DNA of 47,996 nt from Natronobiforma cellulositropha (GTDB lineage Archaea; Halobacteriota; Halobacteria; Halobacteriales; Natrialbaceae), in assembly GCF_025629245.1 (NCBI RefSeq), contig NZ_JANZXN010000019.1, forward strand, positions 115,271 to 163,266. The letters are read 5' to 3'. Shown here piece by piece: positions 33,618-42,436 of the stretch. Both the position numbers and the translations under genes were made by a program. Below the pieces are notes generated by a model. That model was given only the letters and a program-made list of their open reading frames with translations. It did not search any database and had not been told where the DNA came from. Numbering within the stretch: position 1 is the first letter of the stretch; every line of letters starts with the position of its first letter.

Positions 33618-34436
33618 TCAGCGATCGCCGAGTTCGCTCAGTTCGACGACCTTCTCGACTTCGCTCCGCAGTTGCGTCGAATCGAACTCGTGGTCCGGGC
33701 GGAGGCTGACGAAGTCGAGAAACTCCCGCGCCGAGAGGAGGTCGACCGAGTCGTAGACCGCGCTCGCGTGTCGAACCGTCTCTCGAGCGCCGATTCTGGG
33801 CTCGAGGACGGCGAGCGCACAGGCCAGGTCGTAGCCGCGGGCCTCGCGCTCGTAACTCTCTCTGATGCGAGTCGCGTCGATGAAGTAGAGGTCGTCCTCA
33901 CACAGGAGGATGTTCTCACCGCGGAGGTCGCCGTGGGCGAGTCCGTGAGCGTGCAGTCGGGCGAGCATGTCGAACAGTTCGGGCGTCCGCGTCCGGAGTT
34001 CGTCGGCGCCGAGGTCCTCGAGCGTCCGGAACTCGGGGAGGTACTCGAGGACGAGCACGCCGAGACCGTTGACCTCGAACGCCTCGATGGGCCGGGGTGC
34101 GTTGAGACCGACCTCGCGCATGCGCACCGTCGCCTCGAACTCGTGTTCGACCATCTGGAGGGGCGTATCGAAGCGGTCGAAGAAGCCCTCGGTGCCCGAG
34201 GAGAATGCCCCGACGTTGCGCCCCGCGGTCAACAGGCCGTGGACCGCGGCGTTCTGCCGGGAGACGATCTTGACGAACCACTCCTCGTCGATCACACACG
34301 GTGTCGAGAGCCAGTTGTCCGCCTCGAGAAACTCGACGCGGACGACCTCGCGGCCGTAGCGCTCCGCCAGCGTGCGGACGACGCGCTCGATGCGCGACCA
34401 CTCGACGGTGCCTCGAGCGAGCTGGCGGATGTCCAT
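33618..34436 (-). CDS. RIO/Bud32-like atypical protein kinase
   Basis: A 272-residue kinase-fold protein of the RIO/KEOPS-Bud32 type. The invariant Lys is probably K56 (EEWFVKIVS), with an acidic partner at E98 or E101 in the MVEHEFEA helix. The catalytic loop is LAHGDLRGENILL (D170, N175), and the metal-binding Asp is D187 in YFIDATR, where typical kinases have DFG. No classical Gly-rich loop is recognisable before K56. The family includes RIO1-type ATPases in ribosome maturation and Bud32 in tRNA threonylcarbamoylation, but the wider group has many orphan members. The gene stands alone between an aldehyde dehydrogenase (same strand) and a divergent membrane protein gene, giving no clue to substrate. 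Confidence 0.82.
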   Translation of the reverse strand: MDIRQLARGTVEWSRIERVVRTLAERYGREVVRVEFLEADNWLSTPCVIDEEWFVKIVSRQNAAVHGLLTAGRNVGAFSSGTEGFFDRFDTPLQMVEHEFEATVRMREVGLNAPRPIEAFEVNGLGVLVLEYLPEFRTLEDLGADELRTRTPELFDMLARLHAHGLAHGDLRGENILLCEDDLYFIDATRIRESYEREARGYDLACALAVLEPRIGARETVRHASAVYDSVDLLSAREFLDFVSLRPDHEFDSTQLRSEVEKVVELSELGDR

Positions 34437-34571
34437 GCCGTGGCTGTTGGTAACCCACTGTTATAGGCGTCCCGAAGTTTTCGGTCGCTGAGTCGGTCCG
34501 AGAGACGGGAGACGTCCCACAGTAACATCATTAACATTTTACACACCGGGCGTGAATCAGCTGGCAGACGA

Positions 34572-35777
34572 ATGTACGCAATCGACAATCTGAGTGACGC
34601 GATAGACGTCACTCGAGACCGGCTGACGCCGTTCGACCTGTGGATGTGGGTGCGCCTCGCGATCGTCGTCTTCTTCATTGGCGGGGTGGGCCTGGGTGTC
34701 CCGACGTTCGGGGGCGACCTGAGCGGCTTCGACGAGCCGGGCGAGGACATCGAGACCAACGGTGAGGCAGAGGAGCTCGACTTCGAGGAGGCGACGGGAA
34801 TCAGTGAGAATCAGCTCCTCGGGGCGTTCCTGATCGTGTTCGCCCTCGTCGTCTTCTTCGGACTGCTCTACATCGTCCTCTCGGCGATCATGGAGTTCGC
34901 CCTCGTCGAATCGCTTCGCTCCGAGGAGGTCCACGTGAGACGCTACGCGAAGGAGAACCTCGGACGGGGACTCCGTCTCCTCGGCTTCCGGATCGGTCTC
35001 TGGATCGTCTTCGGCGTCGTCGGAGTCGCGACGTTCTTCCTCGGCGCGCTCGTCGTTCTCGGATCGATCGACGAGGTCGGTGCGGCCTCACTCGGCGCCC
35101 TGCTCGTCGTGTTCGTCCTCGTGATCGGTCTCTACCTGCTGTTCGCAACGATCATGAAACTGACCACCGAGTTCGTCGTCCCGATCATGTTACTCGAGGA
35201 ACGCGGCGTCCTCAGCGCGTGGAGCCGCTTCTGGCCGACGCTCACCGGTTCCTGGAAGGAGTATCTGGTCTACATCGTCCTCGTCGTCATCATCCAGATC
35301 GCCCTCGGCATCGCCGTCACCATCCTCGCGTTTATCGCCGGTCTCGTGATCGCGATTCCGGTGCTCGTCGTCGCCGTCCTCCTAGGGCTCTTCGGCGGGA
35401 CGCCCGGAATCGTCCTCGCCGTCGGTATCGCCCTCCTCGGCTTCCTCTTCTGGCTCCTCGTCTACTCGTTCATCGAGGTGCCAGTGGTCGCCTACGTCCG
35501 CTACTACGCCCTCCTGTTGCTCGGCGACACGAACGACACCCTCGACCTCATCCCCGACCGCCGCGCACGCGCTCGAGCGGCCGGTGACGACGCTGGCGGC
35601 GCTGGCGGCGCCGGCGGCCCGGAGCGCGAACCGAGCGCCTGGGACCGCGAGGACGACGGCCGCGACGACGGCTGGGACTCCTCGAGTAGCTGGGACGACC
35701 GCGACGACAGTAGTTCCAGTTGGGACGACCGCGACGACGATAGGTCGGGCTGGGACGACCGCGACGACCGGCGCTGA
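34572..35777 (+). CDS. Polytopic membrane protein with WDDRDD-repeat tail
   Basis: A 401-residue protein. After a short cytoplasmic-looking start there is a first membrane segment (about 27-47, MWVRLAIVVFFIGGVGLGV), then a polar loop, and segments at about 84-113, 138-162, 170-195, 222-260 and 262-305. The last 70 residues are soluble, with a Gly/Ala run (about 338-345) and then four spaced WDDRDD motifs ending WDDRDDRR. The core is a haloarchaeal membrane family of unknown function; the tail is low-complexity. Its start is divergent from the kinase gene with 135 nt between, which includes an AT-rich ACATCATTAACATTTTACAC (34526-34545) that may contain the promoter. Confidence 0.82.
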   Translation: MYAIDNLSDAIDVTRDRLTPFDLWMWVRLAIVVFFIGGVGLGVPTFGGDLSGFDEPGEDIETNGEAEELDFEEATGISENQLLGAFLIVFALVVFFGLLYIVLSAIMEFALVESLRSEEVHVRRYAKENLGRGLRLLGFRIGLWIVFGVVGVATFFLGALVVLGSIDEVGAASLGALLVVFVLVIGLYLLFATIMKLTTEFVVPIMLLEERGVLSAWSRFWPTLTGSWKEYLVYIVLVVIIQIALGIAVTILAFIAGLVIAIPVLVVAVLLGLFGGTPGIVLAVGIALLGFLFWLLVYSFIEVPVVAYVRYYALLLLGDTNDTLDLIPDRRARARAAGDDAGGAGGAGGPEREPSAWDREDDGRDDGWDSSSSWDDRDDSSSSWDDRDDDRSGWDDRDDRR

Positions 35778-35833
35778 GGCGGATCGCTCGCGTCGCCGGT
35801 GGGCTTATTTCTCGCGTCGGTGAGTACTCGCGT

Positions 35834-36976
35834 ATGGACTTCGAGCTACCCGACGAACACCGGATGATCCGGGACACCGTCCGGGAGTTCTGTGTGGCGG
35901 AGATCGAACCGATCGCCCAGGAGATCGAAGACGACCACCGGTTTCCGGCGGGCGTGTTCGACCAGCTCGCCGACCTCGACGTGATGGGCGTGCCGGTGAG
36001 CGAGACCTACGGCGGTCTCGGCGGCGATCAGCTGATGTACGCGCTCGTCACCGAAGAACTCGGGCGGGTGTCGGGGTCGATCGGTCTCTCCTACGCCGCA
36101 CACGTCTCACTGGCGTCGAAACCGATCGAACTGTTCGGCACCGACGAGCAGAAAGAGCGGTGGCTCAGGCCGCTCGCGGAGGGCGAGTATCTCGGCGGGT
36201 GGGCACTCACCGAGCCCGAGAGCGGCTCTGACGCCTCGAACATGGCGACGGCCGCGACGCCGGAGGGCGACGGGTGGGTGCTCTCGGGGACGAAGCAGTT
36301 CATCACGAACGCCTCGGTCGCGGGGTCGATCCTCGTCAAGGCGGTGACCGACCCCGACGCGGGCTACGACGGCATCTCGACGTTCATCGTCGACCCGCGC
36401 GCCGACGACGGCTTCGAGGTGACCGCCGAGTGGGAGAAGATGGGACTCAACGCCTCGCCGACCTGTGAGATCGTCTTCGACGACTGCTACCTGCCCGCAG
36501 AGCGCTTACTCGGCGAGGAAGGTGCGGGCTGGGAACAGACCAAGAAGACCCTCGAGGGCGGGCGCATCTCGATCGCCGCACTGTCGACCGGTCTCGCGCA
36601 AGGCGCATTCGACCACGCCCGCGAGTACGCCGGCGAGCGCGAACAGTTCGGCCAGCCGATCGCGGAGTTCGACGCCATCCGGGACACGCTCGTCGACATG
36701 CACCGGAAGATCGAGCGCTCGAGGCTCCTGACCCACCGTGCCGCCAGCCAGTACGACCGCGGCCGGTCGGTGACCCGGGAGTCCGCGCTGGCGAAACTCG
36801 AGGCCAGCGAGAGCGCCCGCGAGGTCGCCGAAAAGTCCGTGCAGGTCCTCGGCGGCTACGGCTACACCACGGACTTCGCCCCCCAGCGCTTCTACCGCGA
36901 CGCGAAACTGATGGAGATCGGTGAGGGAACGAGCGAGATCCAGCACCTCGTCATCGGCCGCGAACTCGGCCTGTGA
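35834..36976 (+). CDS. Acyl-CoA dehydrogenase
   Basis: A 380-residue flavoprotein that oxidises acyl-CoA to 2-enoyl-CoA. The three-domain pattern is clear: N-terminal helices (DEHRMIRDTVREFC), the beta domain with GGWALTEPESGSDAS and GTKQFITNAS, and C-terminal helices with EGGRISIAALSTGLA, EYAGEREQFGQPI, and the FAD-binding GGYGYTTDFAPQRFYRDA. The catalytic base is Glu364 in GEGTSEIQ, as in short- and medium-chain enzymes. The start is the ATG at 35834. A two-helix membrane protein follows 3 nt after its stop. Substrate (fatty acyl, branched-chain acyl) is not resolvable by sequence alone. Confidence 0.93.
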   Translation: MDFELPDEHRMIRDTVREFCVAEIEPIAQEIEDDHRFPAGVFDQLADLDVMGVPVSETYGGLGGDQLMYALVTEELGRVSGSIGLSYAAHVSLASKPIELFGTDEQKERWLRPLAEGEYLGGWALTEPESGSDASNMATAATPEGDGWVLSGTKQFITNASVAGSILVKAVTDPDAGYDGISTFIVDPRADDGFEVTAEWEKMGLNASPTCEIVFDDCYLPAERLLGEEGAGWEQTKKTLEGGRISIAALSTGLAQGAFDHAREYAGEREQFGQPIAEFDAIRDTLVDMHRKIERSRLLTHRAASQYDRGRSVTRESALAKLEASESAREVAEKSVQVLGGYGYTTDFAPQRFYRDAKLMEIGEGTSEIQHLVIGRELGL

Positions 36977-36979
36977 ACG

Positions 36980-37210
36980 ATGGTGCGCACACTCGCCGCG
37001 CTCGTCTTCGGCGTCGTGCTCGCCGCGTTCGGACTCGTCGGCCTGTTCAGCGCTCGAGCGATCGTCGAGAAACAGCGCGCAGAGGGGCTATCGACGTTCG
37101 CGGACGGGACGGTCGACGACCGGACGCGCGTGCTGGTGACGCGGGCGATGGCGGGGGCGTTCGTTCTCGTCGGTGTCCTCCTCGCCGGCTACGGTCTCGG
37201 AGCGTTCTGA
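36980..37210 (+). CDS. Small two-helix membrane protein (76 aa)
   Basis: A 76-residue hydrophobic protein. The first helix (LAALVFGVVLAAFGLVGLFSA) is followed by a polar loop (VEKQRAEGLSTFADGTVDDRTR) and a second helix (MAGAFVLVGVLLAGYGLGAF) at the C-terminus. It starts 3 nt after the acyl-CoA dehydrogenase stop, so it is probably translated from the same transcript, although a functional tie is not evident. Family unknown; it resembles other small haloarchaeal membrane proteins of helix-loop-helix form. It ends 9 nt before the end of the convergent DUF2062 gene. Confidence 0.75.
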   Translation: MVRTLAALVFGVVLAAFGLVGLFSARAIVEKQRAEGLSTFADGTVDDRTRVLVTRAMAGAFVLVGVLLAGYGLGAF

Positions 37211-37219
37211 TCGGACGGG

Positions 37220-37729
37220 TCACTTCCGCCAGCGGTGGCGCATCGCGAGCAAGACCGCGTGGGGTGAGAACTGCTCGTCGACGTGCTGGCTGCGGCGGTG
37301 CGCGCGCGTGAGGTGTAAGACGAGCACGTAGCCGACGGCGGCGAGCGCGAGCGCGATCAGGACGTTCCCGAGGAGGACGAGTTGAACCGCCGTCGCCGCG
37401 TAGTTCAACAGCGAGTGCTCGAAGAGCACGACCGGTTCGGTGCCGACGAGGAGCGCCCCAACCTGGAAACTCGCGACGTAGACGAGCGGTTTCACGATGG
37501 GGTTGAGGACGATCACCGACGAGAAGATGGCCGTCTTGCTGATCCAGTCGTAGTAGTAGACGAGGACGAAGAAGAGACCGATACCGAGACCGCCGGTGGG
37601 CATCGCCGTGACGAAGATGCCGATCGCGAAGCTCGCGGCGATCTCTCGAGGCGTGTGCTCTTCTTCGAACGCCGCCGTGAGTTCGCGACGAACACGCGCC
37701 CGGTAGACAGACAGACGGTCACGGATCAT
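37220..37729 (-). CDS. DUF2062-family membrane protein
   Basis: A 169-residue membrane protein of the DUF2062 family. The N-terminal 40 residues are soluble and helical (YRARVRRELTAAFEEEHTPREIA); the family core is GIFVTAMPTGGLGIGLFFVL followed by ILNPIVKPLVYVASFQVG and a third hydrophobic segment (VQLVLLGNVLIALALAAVGYVLVL). The C-terminus is basic. Bacterial members are often fused to glycosyltransferases or found near membrane-lipid genes, but no function is proven and no such gene lies here. A TATA-like ATACTTTTTTC (37761-37777, minus strand) lies 35-45 nt upstream of the start. Confidence 0.82.
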   Translation of the reverse strand: MIRDRLSVYRARVRRELTAAFEEEHTPREIAASFAIGIFVTAMPTGGLGIGLFFVLVYYYDWISKTAIFSSVIVLNPIVKPLVYVASFQVGALLVGTEPVVLFEHSLLNYAATAVQLVLLGNVLIALALAAVGYVLVLHLTRAHRRSQHVDEQFSPHAVLLAMRHRWRK

Positions 37730-37825
37730 CGACTCAGTTGATTCGGGATTTCCCGGTGACGAGAAAAAAGTATCGACACTACGTCTGCGCGTGTCAGATA
37801 GTCGACCCTATCGCCGTGTGTCGGC

Positions 37826-39082
<1,257 letters not shown>

Positions 39083-39105
39083 TGCACCCAACTTTCGACG
39101 ACTGT

Positions 39106-39115
39106 GAAATAAGTG
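39106..39115 (-). promoter_or_regulatory. TATA-like element of glutamate dehydrogenase gene
   Basis: Read on the minus strand, CACTTATTTC lies 24-33 nt before the ATG at 39082. The remainder of the gap (39116-39180) is unusually AT-rich (GATAATAGGAATACTAATTT). Confidence 0.5.
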
Positions 39116-39180
39116 TGGCGAATACTGCTCGGAATATCACATAATACGATAATAGGAATACTAATTTGGTAATATTCTGG

Positions 39181-40053
39181 TCAGTTGCCCGGACGCTCGT
39201 CCGCCTCGAACGGATCGCCGTCGGCGAGTTCGATCACGCGCCTCGCCCGCGCTAACAGCGGTGCGTCGATCATCTCGCCGTCGACCTCGAAGACGCCGCG
39301 TTCGGTCTCGGCCGCGTCCGCCGCCGCCTCGAGAACCGTCTCGGCCCACTCGCGTTCGGCCTGCGTCGGGGCGAACGCCTCGTGGATCGGCTCGATCTGT
39401 GCCGGATGGATCGCCAGCTTTCCGTCGAAGCCGAGCTGGCGGGCGAACGCACTCTCCTCGCGGAGACCGGCCGCGTCCTCGAAGTCGGTGTAGACGGTGT
39501 CGATCGCACCGCAGTCGTGTGCGCTCGCGGCGATGACGACCCGCTGGCGGGCGGAGAGCACCTCGATTCCCTCCGCCGTCCGCGACGCACCAATGTCTGC
39601 CGCGAGGTCCTCGGCACCGAAACAGAGCGCGGTGACGGGATCGCAGGCGGCGATTTCGGGGGCAGCCAGAACGCCGCGGGCGGTCTCGAGCAGCGCGAGC
39701 ACGGGGAGCGGTGCGCCTCGAGCGTCGAGCCACTCGGAGACGCGCTCGACGTCGCTCGCCCGCTCGACTTTCGGGAGGACGAGTGCGTCGAGTCGCGAGA
39801 GCGCGTCCGCAGACAACGCCTCGAGATCGGTCTCACCGGCAGCACCCGGGTTGATACGGACGGCAACTGCGGGTCCAGTGGCGTCGGACGGCTCTGCGAG
39901 CACCTCGTCGACCGCCGCCCTGGCGGCGGCCTTCCGGCCGGGCGAGACGGCGTCCTCGAGATCGAAGACGACGACGTCGGCGGCCGTCGAGAGCGCCGTA
40001 CGGAGCATCCTCGGCCGGTCGCCGGGCGTGAAGAGCACACTTCTCGAGCGCAT
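39181..40053 (-). CDS. HpcH/HpaI aldolase / CitE-family CoA lyase
   Basis: A 290-residue TIM-barrel lyase. It opens with RSVLFTPGDRPRMLRTAL and VVVFDLEDAVSPGRKAAAR, the hallmark of the citrate lyase beta/malyl-CoA lyase family. Further blocks are LVLPKVERASDV, ALLETARGVLAAPEI with the Mg-binding Glu, CFGAEDLAADIGASR and GKLAIHPAQIEPIHEAF. Members cleave malyl-, methylmalyl- or citryl-type CoA thioesters. In haloarchaea one such enzyme serves the methylaspartate cycle, where glutamate is an intermediate, and the neighbour is a glutamate dehydrogenase; that link is an inference. ATG 40053 begins right at the conserved strand. A divergent UspA gene starts 123 nt upstream. Confidence 0.86.
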   Translation of the reverse strand: MRSRSVLFTPGDRPRMLRTALSTAADVVVFDLEDAVSPGRKAAARAAVDEVLAEPSDATGPAVAVRINPGAAGETDLEALSADALSRLDALVLPKVERASDVERVSEWLDARGAPLPVLALLETARGVLAAPEIAACDPVTALCFGAEDLAADIGASRTAEGIEVLSARQRVVIAASAHDCGAIDTVYTDFEDAAGLREESAFARQLGFDGKLAIHPAQIEPIHEAFAPTQAEREWAETVLEAAADAAETERGVFEVDGEMIDAPLLARARRVIELADGDPFEADERPGN

Positions 40054-40132
40054 AGGCTGGTAGTCGAGGGGAAACGATTTGAACGTACGGGCGAGTGGTG
40101 ACCGTTCCCACCCCATGGGGATCACGGGACGT

Positions 40133-40142
40133 CACTATATTC
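40133..40142 (+). promoter_or_regulatory. TATA-like element of UspA-family gene
   Basis: CACTATATTC lies about 35-43 nt before the ATG at 40176, so a short leader of about 10 nt is expected. Confidence 0.45.
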
Positions 40143-40175
40143 CACACCGGTGTAGCTCCCAGTGGTGAGACGACT

Positions 40176-40622
40176 ATGCACTACCTCGTCGCAACGGACG
40201 GATCGAGCGAGAGTACGCGCGCACTCGAGTGTGCGCTCGAGTTCGCCGCGGCTATGGACGCCTCGGTGACCGTCGCCCACGTGGTGAGCCCCGAGATCAC
40301 CGTCGAGGGGGTCGAACCGATCCGCTCGCTCGCCGACGCGGACAGACGCCTGCTCCTCGAAGGGGTCGAAGACGCCGAAGTGCGAGGCGAGGCGATCCTC
40401 GAGGAGGCGTCCCGGCGCGGTGAGAAGCGAGGTGTCGGCCTCGAGACGGACGTCCTCTACGGACGGCCGGTCGACTCGCTGGTCACCTACGTCGACGCGG
40501 GCGAGTTCGACCACCTCTTCGTAGGCACGCGCGGCCTCTCGGGGCGCGCGGAGACGCTCCTCGGGAGCGTCGCCTACGACCTCGTCCGGCGGGCCTCGCT
40601 GCCGGTGACCGTCGTCCGTTGA
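40176..40622 (+). CDS. Universal stress protein (UspA) family
   Basis: A 148-residue single-domain UspA protein. It starts MHYLVATDGSSESTRALECAL, the strand with the ATP-contacting Asp. The ATP-binding variant of the family carries the glycine-rich GTRGLSGRAETLLGSVAYDLVRRASLPVTVV at the C-terminus, which is present here (G-x-R-G-x-S then G-S-V), so ATP binding is likely. The protein is divergent from the CitE-family gene. Two UspA genes lie within 1.5 kb, with a PRC-barrel-like protein between them, but there is no sign of an operon. Confidence 0.9.
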   Translation: MHYLVATDGSSESTRALECALEFAAAMDASVTVAHVVSPEITVEGVEPIRSLADADRRLLLEGVEDAEVRGEAILEEASRRGEKRGVGLETDVLYGRPVDSLVTYVDAGEFDHLFVGTRGLSGRAETLLGSVAYDLVRRASLPVTVVR

Positions 40623-40673
40623 GCGGCAGACGAAAGCACCAGTCGCTTCTGGCCCTCGCCCGTCACTCCACGT

Positions 40674-41189
40674 ATGTCTCCGACAGTCACCGAGGACGAC
40701 GTCGGCAAAACCGTCGTGAACGCCGGCGGCGAGACCGTGGGCGTCGTCGCGGCCGTCGACGCCAGCGGCGCGCGTGTCGACCCCAGCCCGGGCGTGACCG
40801 ACACGATCAGAGCCGCACTCGGCTGGGAGAGCGCCACGGCGGAGGCGCTCCCGCTCGACCAGCGGGCGATCGAATCGATCACCGACGACGAGGTACGCCT
40901 CCGCGGCGACCTCTCTGCACAGGGTGACGTCGTCGGCGACTCGCGACCCGACGCGGAACCCGACCGCCAGCCCGGCGACGAGACCGTCGGGACGGAGGGA
41001 CGGACGCCGATGGGGACGGACCCCGCCTCGGGTATCGCCGCCGACCGGGAGCGAGAGCCGCTCGAGGACGAACCAGACGGGCGACTCGAGGCGACGGACG
41101 AACCGATCGACGGCGACGACGAACGGCGCGAGAGCGACCGCGAGCGGGCGGCCGACGCGAGCAGGGACGAGGACGACGAGGCGCGCTGA
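40674..41189 (+). CDS. PRC-barrel-like protein with disordered acidic tail
   Basis: A 171-residue protein. The first 80 residues resemble a PRC-barrel-like small beta domain (VTEDDVGKTVVNAGGETVGVVAAVDASGARVDP, then DEVRLRGDL near the end of the domain). The rest (about 85-171) is a highly charged, disordered stretch of Glu/Asp/Arg and Pro/Gly. It follows the UspA gene by 51 nt on the same strand, with the start at 40674. Similar haloarchaeal proteins exist, and their ligands are not known. The tail may be a halophilic solubility or interaction segment. Confidence 0.7.
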   Translation: MSPTVTEDDVGKTVVNAGGETVGVVAAVDASGARVDPSPGVTDTIRAALGWESATAEALPLDQRAIESITDDEVRLRGDLSAQGDVVGDSRPDAEPDRQPGDETVGTEGRTPMGTDPASGIAADREREPLEDEPDGRLEATDEPIDGDDERRESDRERAADASRDEDDEAR

Positions 41190-41213
41190 ACGGCTCGGAC
41201 AGGAGGTCTCGAG

Positions 41214-41654
41214 TCAGGTCTCGGAAGCCGGGCCGTGGCGTACCGTCAGCACGGGCACGTCCGAGAGACGAACGACCTTCTCGGTGACGCTGCCGAGGAG
41301 GTACCGGTCCAGGCCGGTCCGGCCGTGCGTGCCCATGACGACGACGTCGACGTCGAACTCCGCGGCGTACTCGAGGATGCGCTGGTGGGGCGTCCCGCGG
41401 ACGACGGCCGTCGTCGTGGGTTCGACGCCGGCGTCTCGCGCCCGCCTGGCGACGCGCTCGACGACGCGGTCACCGACGCTCTCGAACTCCTCGACGATCG
41501 TCCCCGTCTCGACGTCGTTCGCGAAGACGGTCGCGTCGATGACGTAGAGGACGTGCAGGTCCGCACCGTAGGTCTTCGCGAGGTCGACCGCGTGGTCGAA
41601 CGCACGGTCGGTCGTCTCGCTGCCGTCGGTCGGTAAGAGAATGCGCGAGTACAT
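41214..41654 (-). CDS. Universal stress protein (UspA) family
   Basis: A 146-residue UspA protein. It has RILLPTDGSETTDRAFDHAV at the start and the ATP-binding C-terminal motif GTHGRTGLDRYLLGSVTEKVVRLSDVPVLTVR, a classical Gly-x-x-Gly pattern, so it probably binds ATP. It is convergent with the PRC-barrel-like gene upstream in the window. ATG 41654 was chosen because the fold begins there; upstream in-frame codons encode a non-homologous basic stretch. Typical role: stress-induced nucleotide-binding protein, target unknown. Confidence 0.9.
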   Translation of the reverse strand: MYSRILLPTDGSETTDRAFDHAVDLAKTYGADLHVLYVIDATVFANDVETGTIVEEFESVGDRVVERVARRARDAGVEPTTTAVVRGTPHQRILEYAAEFDVDVVVMGTHGRTGLDRYLLGSVTEKVVRLSDVPVLTVRHGPASET

Positions 41655-41771
41655 GCCTCCCCAGTAGGGTGGCGAGCGAAAAATAGCTGTGTGCGCCACC
41701 CACCCAGCGCCGACGGAATCCGTCGAAGCCGGCGGCGACGGGCACCGGTCCGGGTGGCCGTCGGCCGCTCC

Positions 41772-41781
41772 AAAAAGATAA
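41772..41781 (+). promoter_or_regulatory. TATA-like element before the Nudix leader ORF
   Basis: AAAAAGATAA lies about 27-36 nt before an ATG at 41808, not before the Nudix ATG (41879), so the transcript probably starts about 70 nt ahead of the hydrolase. Confidence 0.4.
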
Positions 41782-41807
41782 TCCGAGTTGGAGGTGTACC
41801 GGCGACC

Positions 41808-41882
41808 ATGAACCCCCGTTCGTCCCCACCCCCGTGCGCACCGCTCGCCCGCGGTCTCACAGCCGTCAGCGAACGCAGATGA
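41808..41882 (+). CDS. Possible leader peptide (24 aa) overlapping the Nudix start
   Basis: A 25-codon open frame (24 residues plus stop), MNPRSSPPPCAPLARGLTAV then SERR. It is proline-rich, with one Cys. Its TGA stop (41880-41882) overlaps the Nudix start (41879-41881) as ATGA, and the TATA-like box upstream is spaced for this ATG. Together these suggest that ribosomes enter here and re-initiate on the hydrolase. It may be accidental in GC-rich DNA, and there is no obvious amino-acid bias suggesting attenuation. Confidence 0.35.
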   Translation: MNPRSSPPPCAPLARGLTAVSERR

Positions 41883-42436
41883 CGTTCGACGAACTCACCA
41901 TGCGCGCCGACGACGCGACGCGGCGCGCGGCGGACGTCTACCGCCGACTCGAGCGCCGGTACGACGGCTTTCTCGAGCGCGAACACAGCCGATCCGTCTC
42001 GAGACAGCGCTTCAGCACGCTCGTCACGAGAATTCGCCAGACTGGCGCGCCCTTCGGCGCACAGACCATCGTCTACCGCCCCTCCGGGGACCTGCTGCTC
42101 GTCCGCCACGAGGGCGTCGACCAGTGGGTCCTCCCCGGTGGCGGCGTCGACGCCGACGAGTCCTTCCTCGAGACGGCCAGACGCGAACTCGAGGAGGAGG
42201 CCGGAATCAGCGCCGACTACGACGGCCTGGCGATCGCGACGCGGATCGACTTCGACGCACACGGCTACCGGACCTGGGGCGTCCTCCCCATCTTCGCCGC
42301 GCGGGCGACCGAAACCGTCCCCGAAGTGAGCGACCCCGACGGAGAGATTTCGGCCGCTCGCTGGTTCTCGAGCCTACCCGACGACACCCAGGACCGCGCG
42401 GACGTCCTCGCCTGGCGCGAGGCGCACTTCGGTTAA
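41879..42436 (+). CDS. Nudix hydrolase
   Basis: A 185-residue protein. Residues 1-60 form a helical N-terminal extension; the Nudix domain covers about 60-175 with the complete box GGGVDADESFLETARRELEEEAGI (positions about 87-110, Glu and Arg ligands present), which binds Mg and the diphosphate. Family members hydrolyse nucleoside diphosphates linked to another moiety; the substrate is not predictable. A GTG at 41834 in the same phase would extend the protein by 15 residues. The start at 41879 is preferred because family-like sequence begins at MTFDELTMRADDA. The gene ends with a 4-nt overlap with the convergent BtpA-family gene. Confidence 0.86.
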   Translation: MTFDELTMRADDATRRAADVYRRLERRYDGFLEREHSRSVSRQRFSTLVTRIRQTGAPFGAQTIVYRPSGDLLLVRHEGVDQWVLPGGGVDADESFLETARRELEEEAGISADYDGLAIATRIDFDAHGYRTWGVLPIFAARATETVPEVSDPDGEISAARWFSSLPDDTQDRADVLAWREAHFG

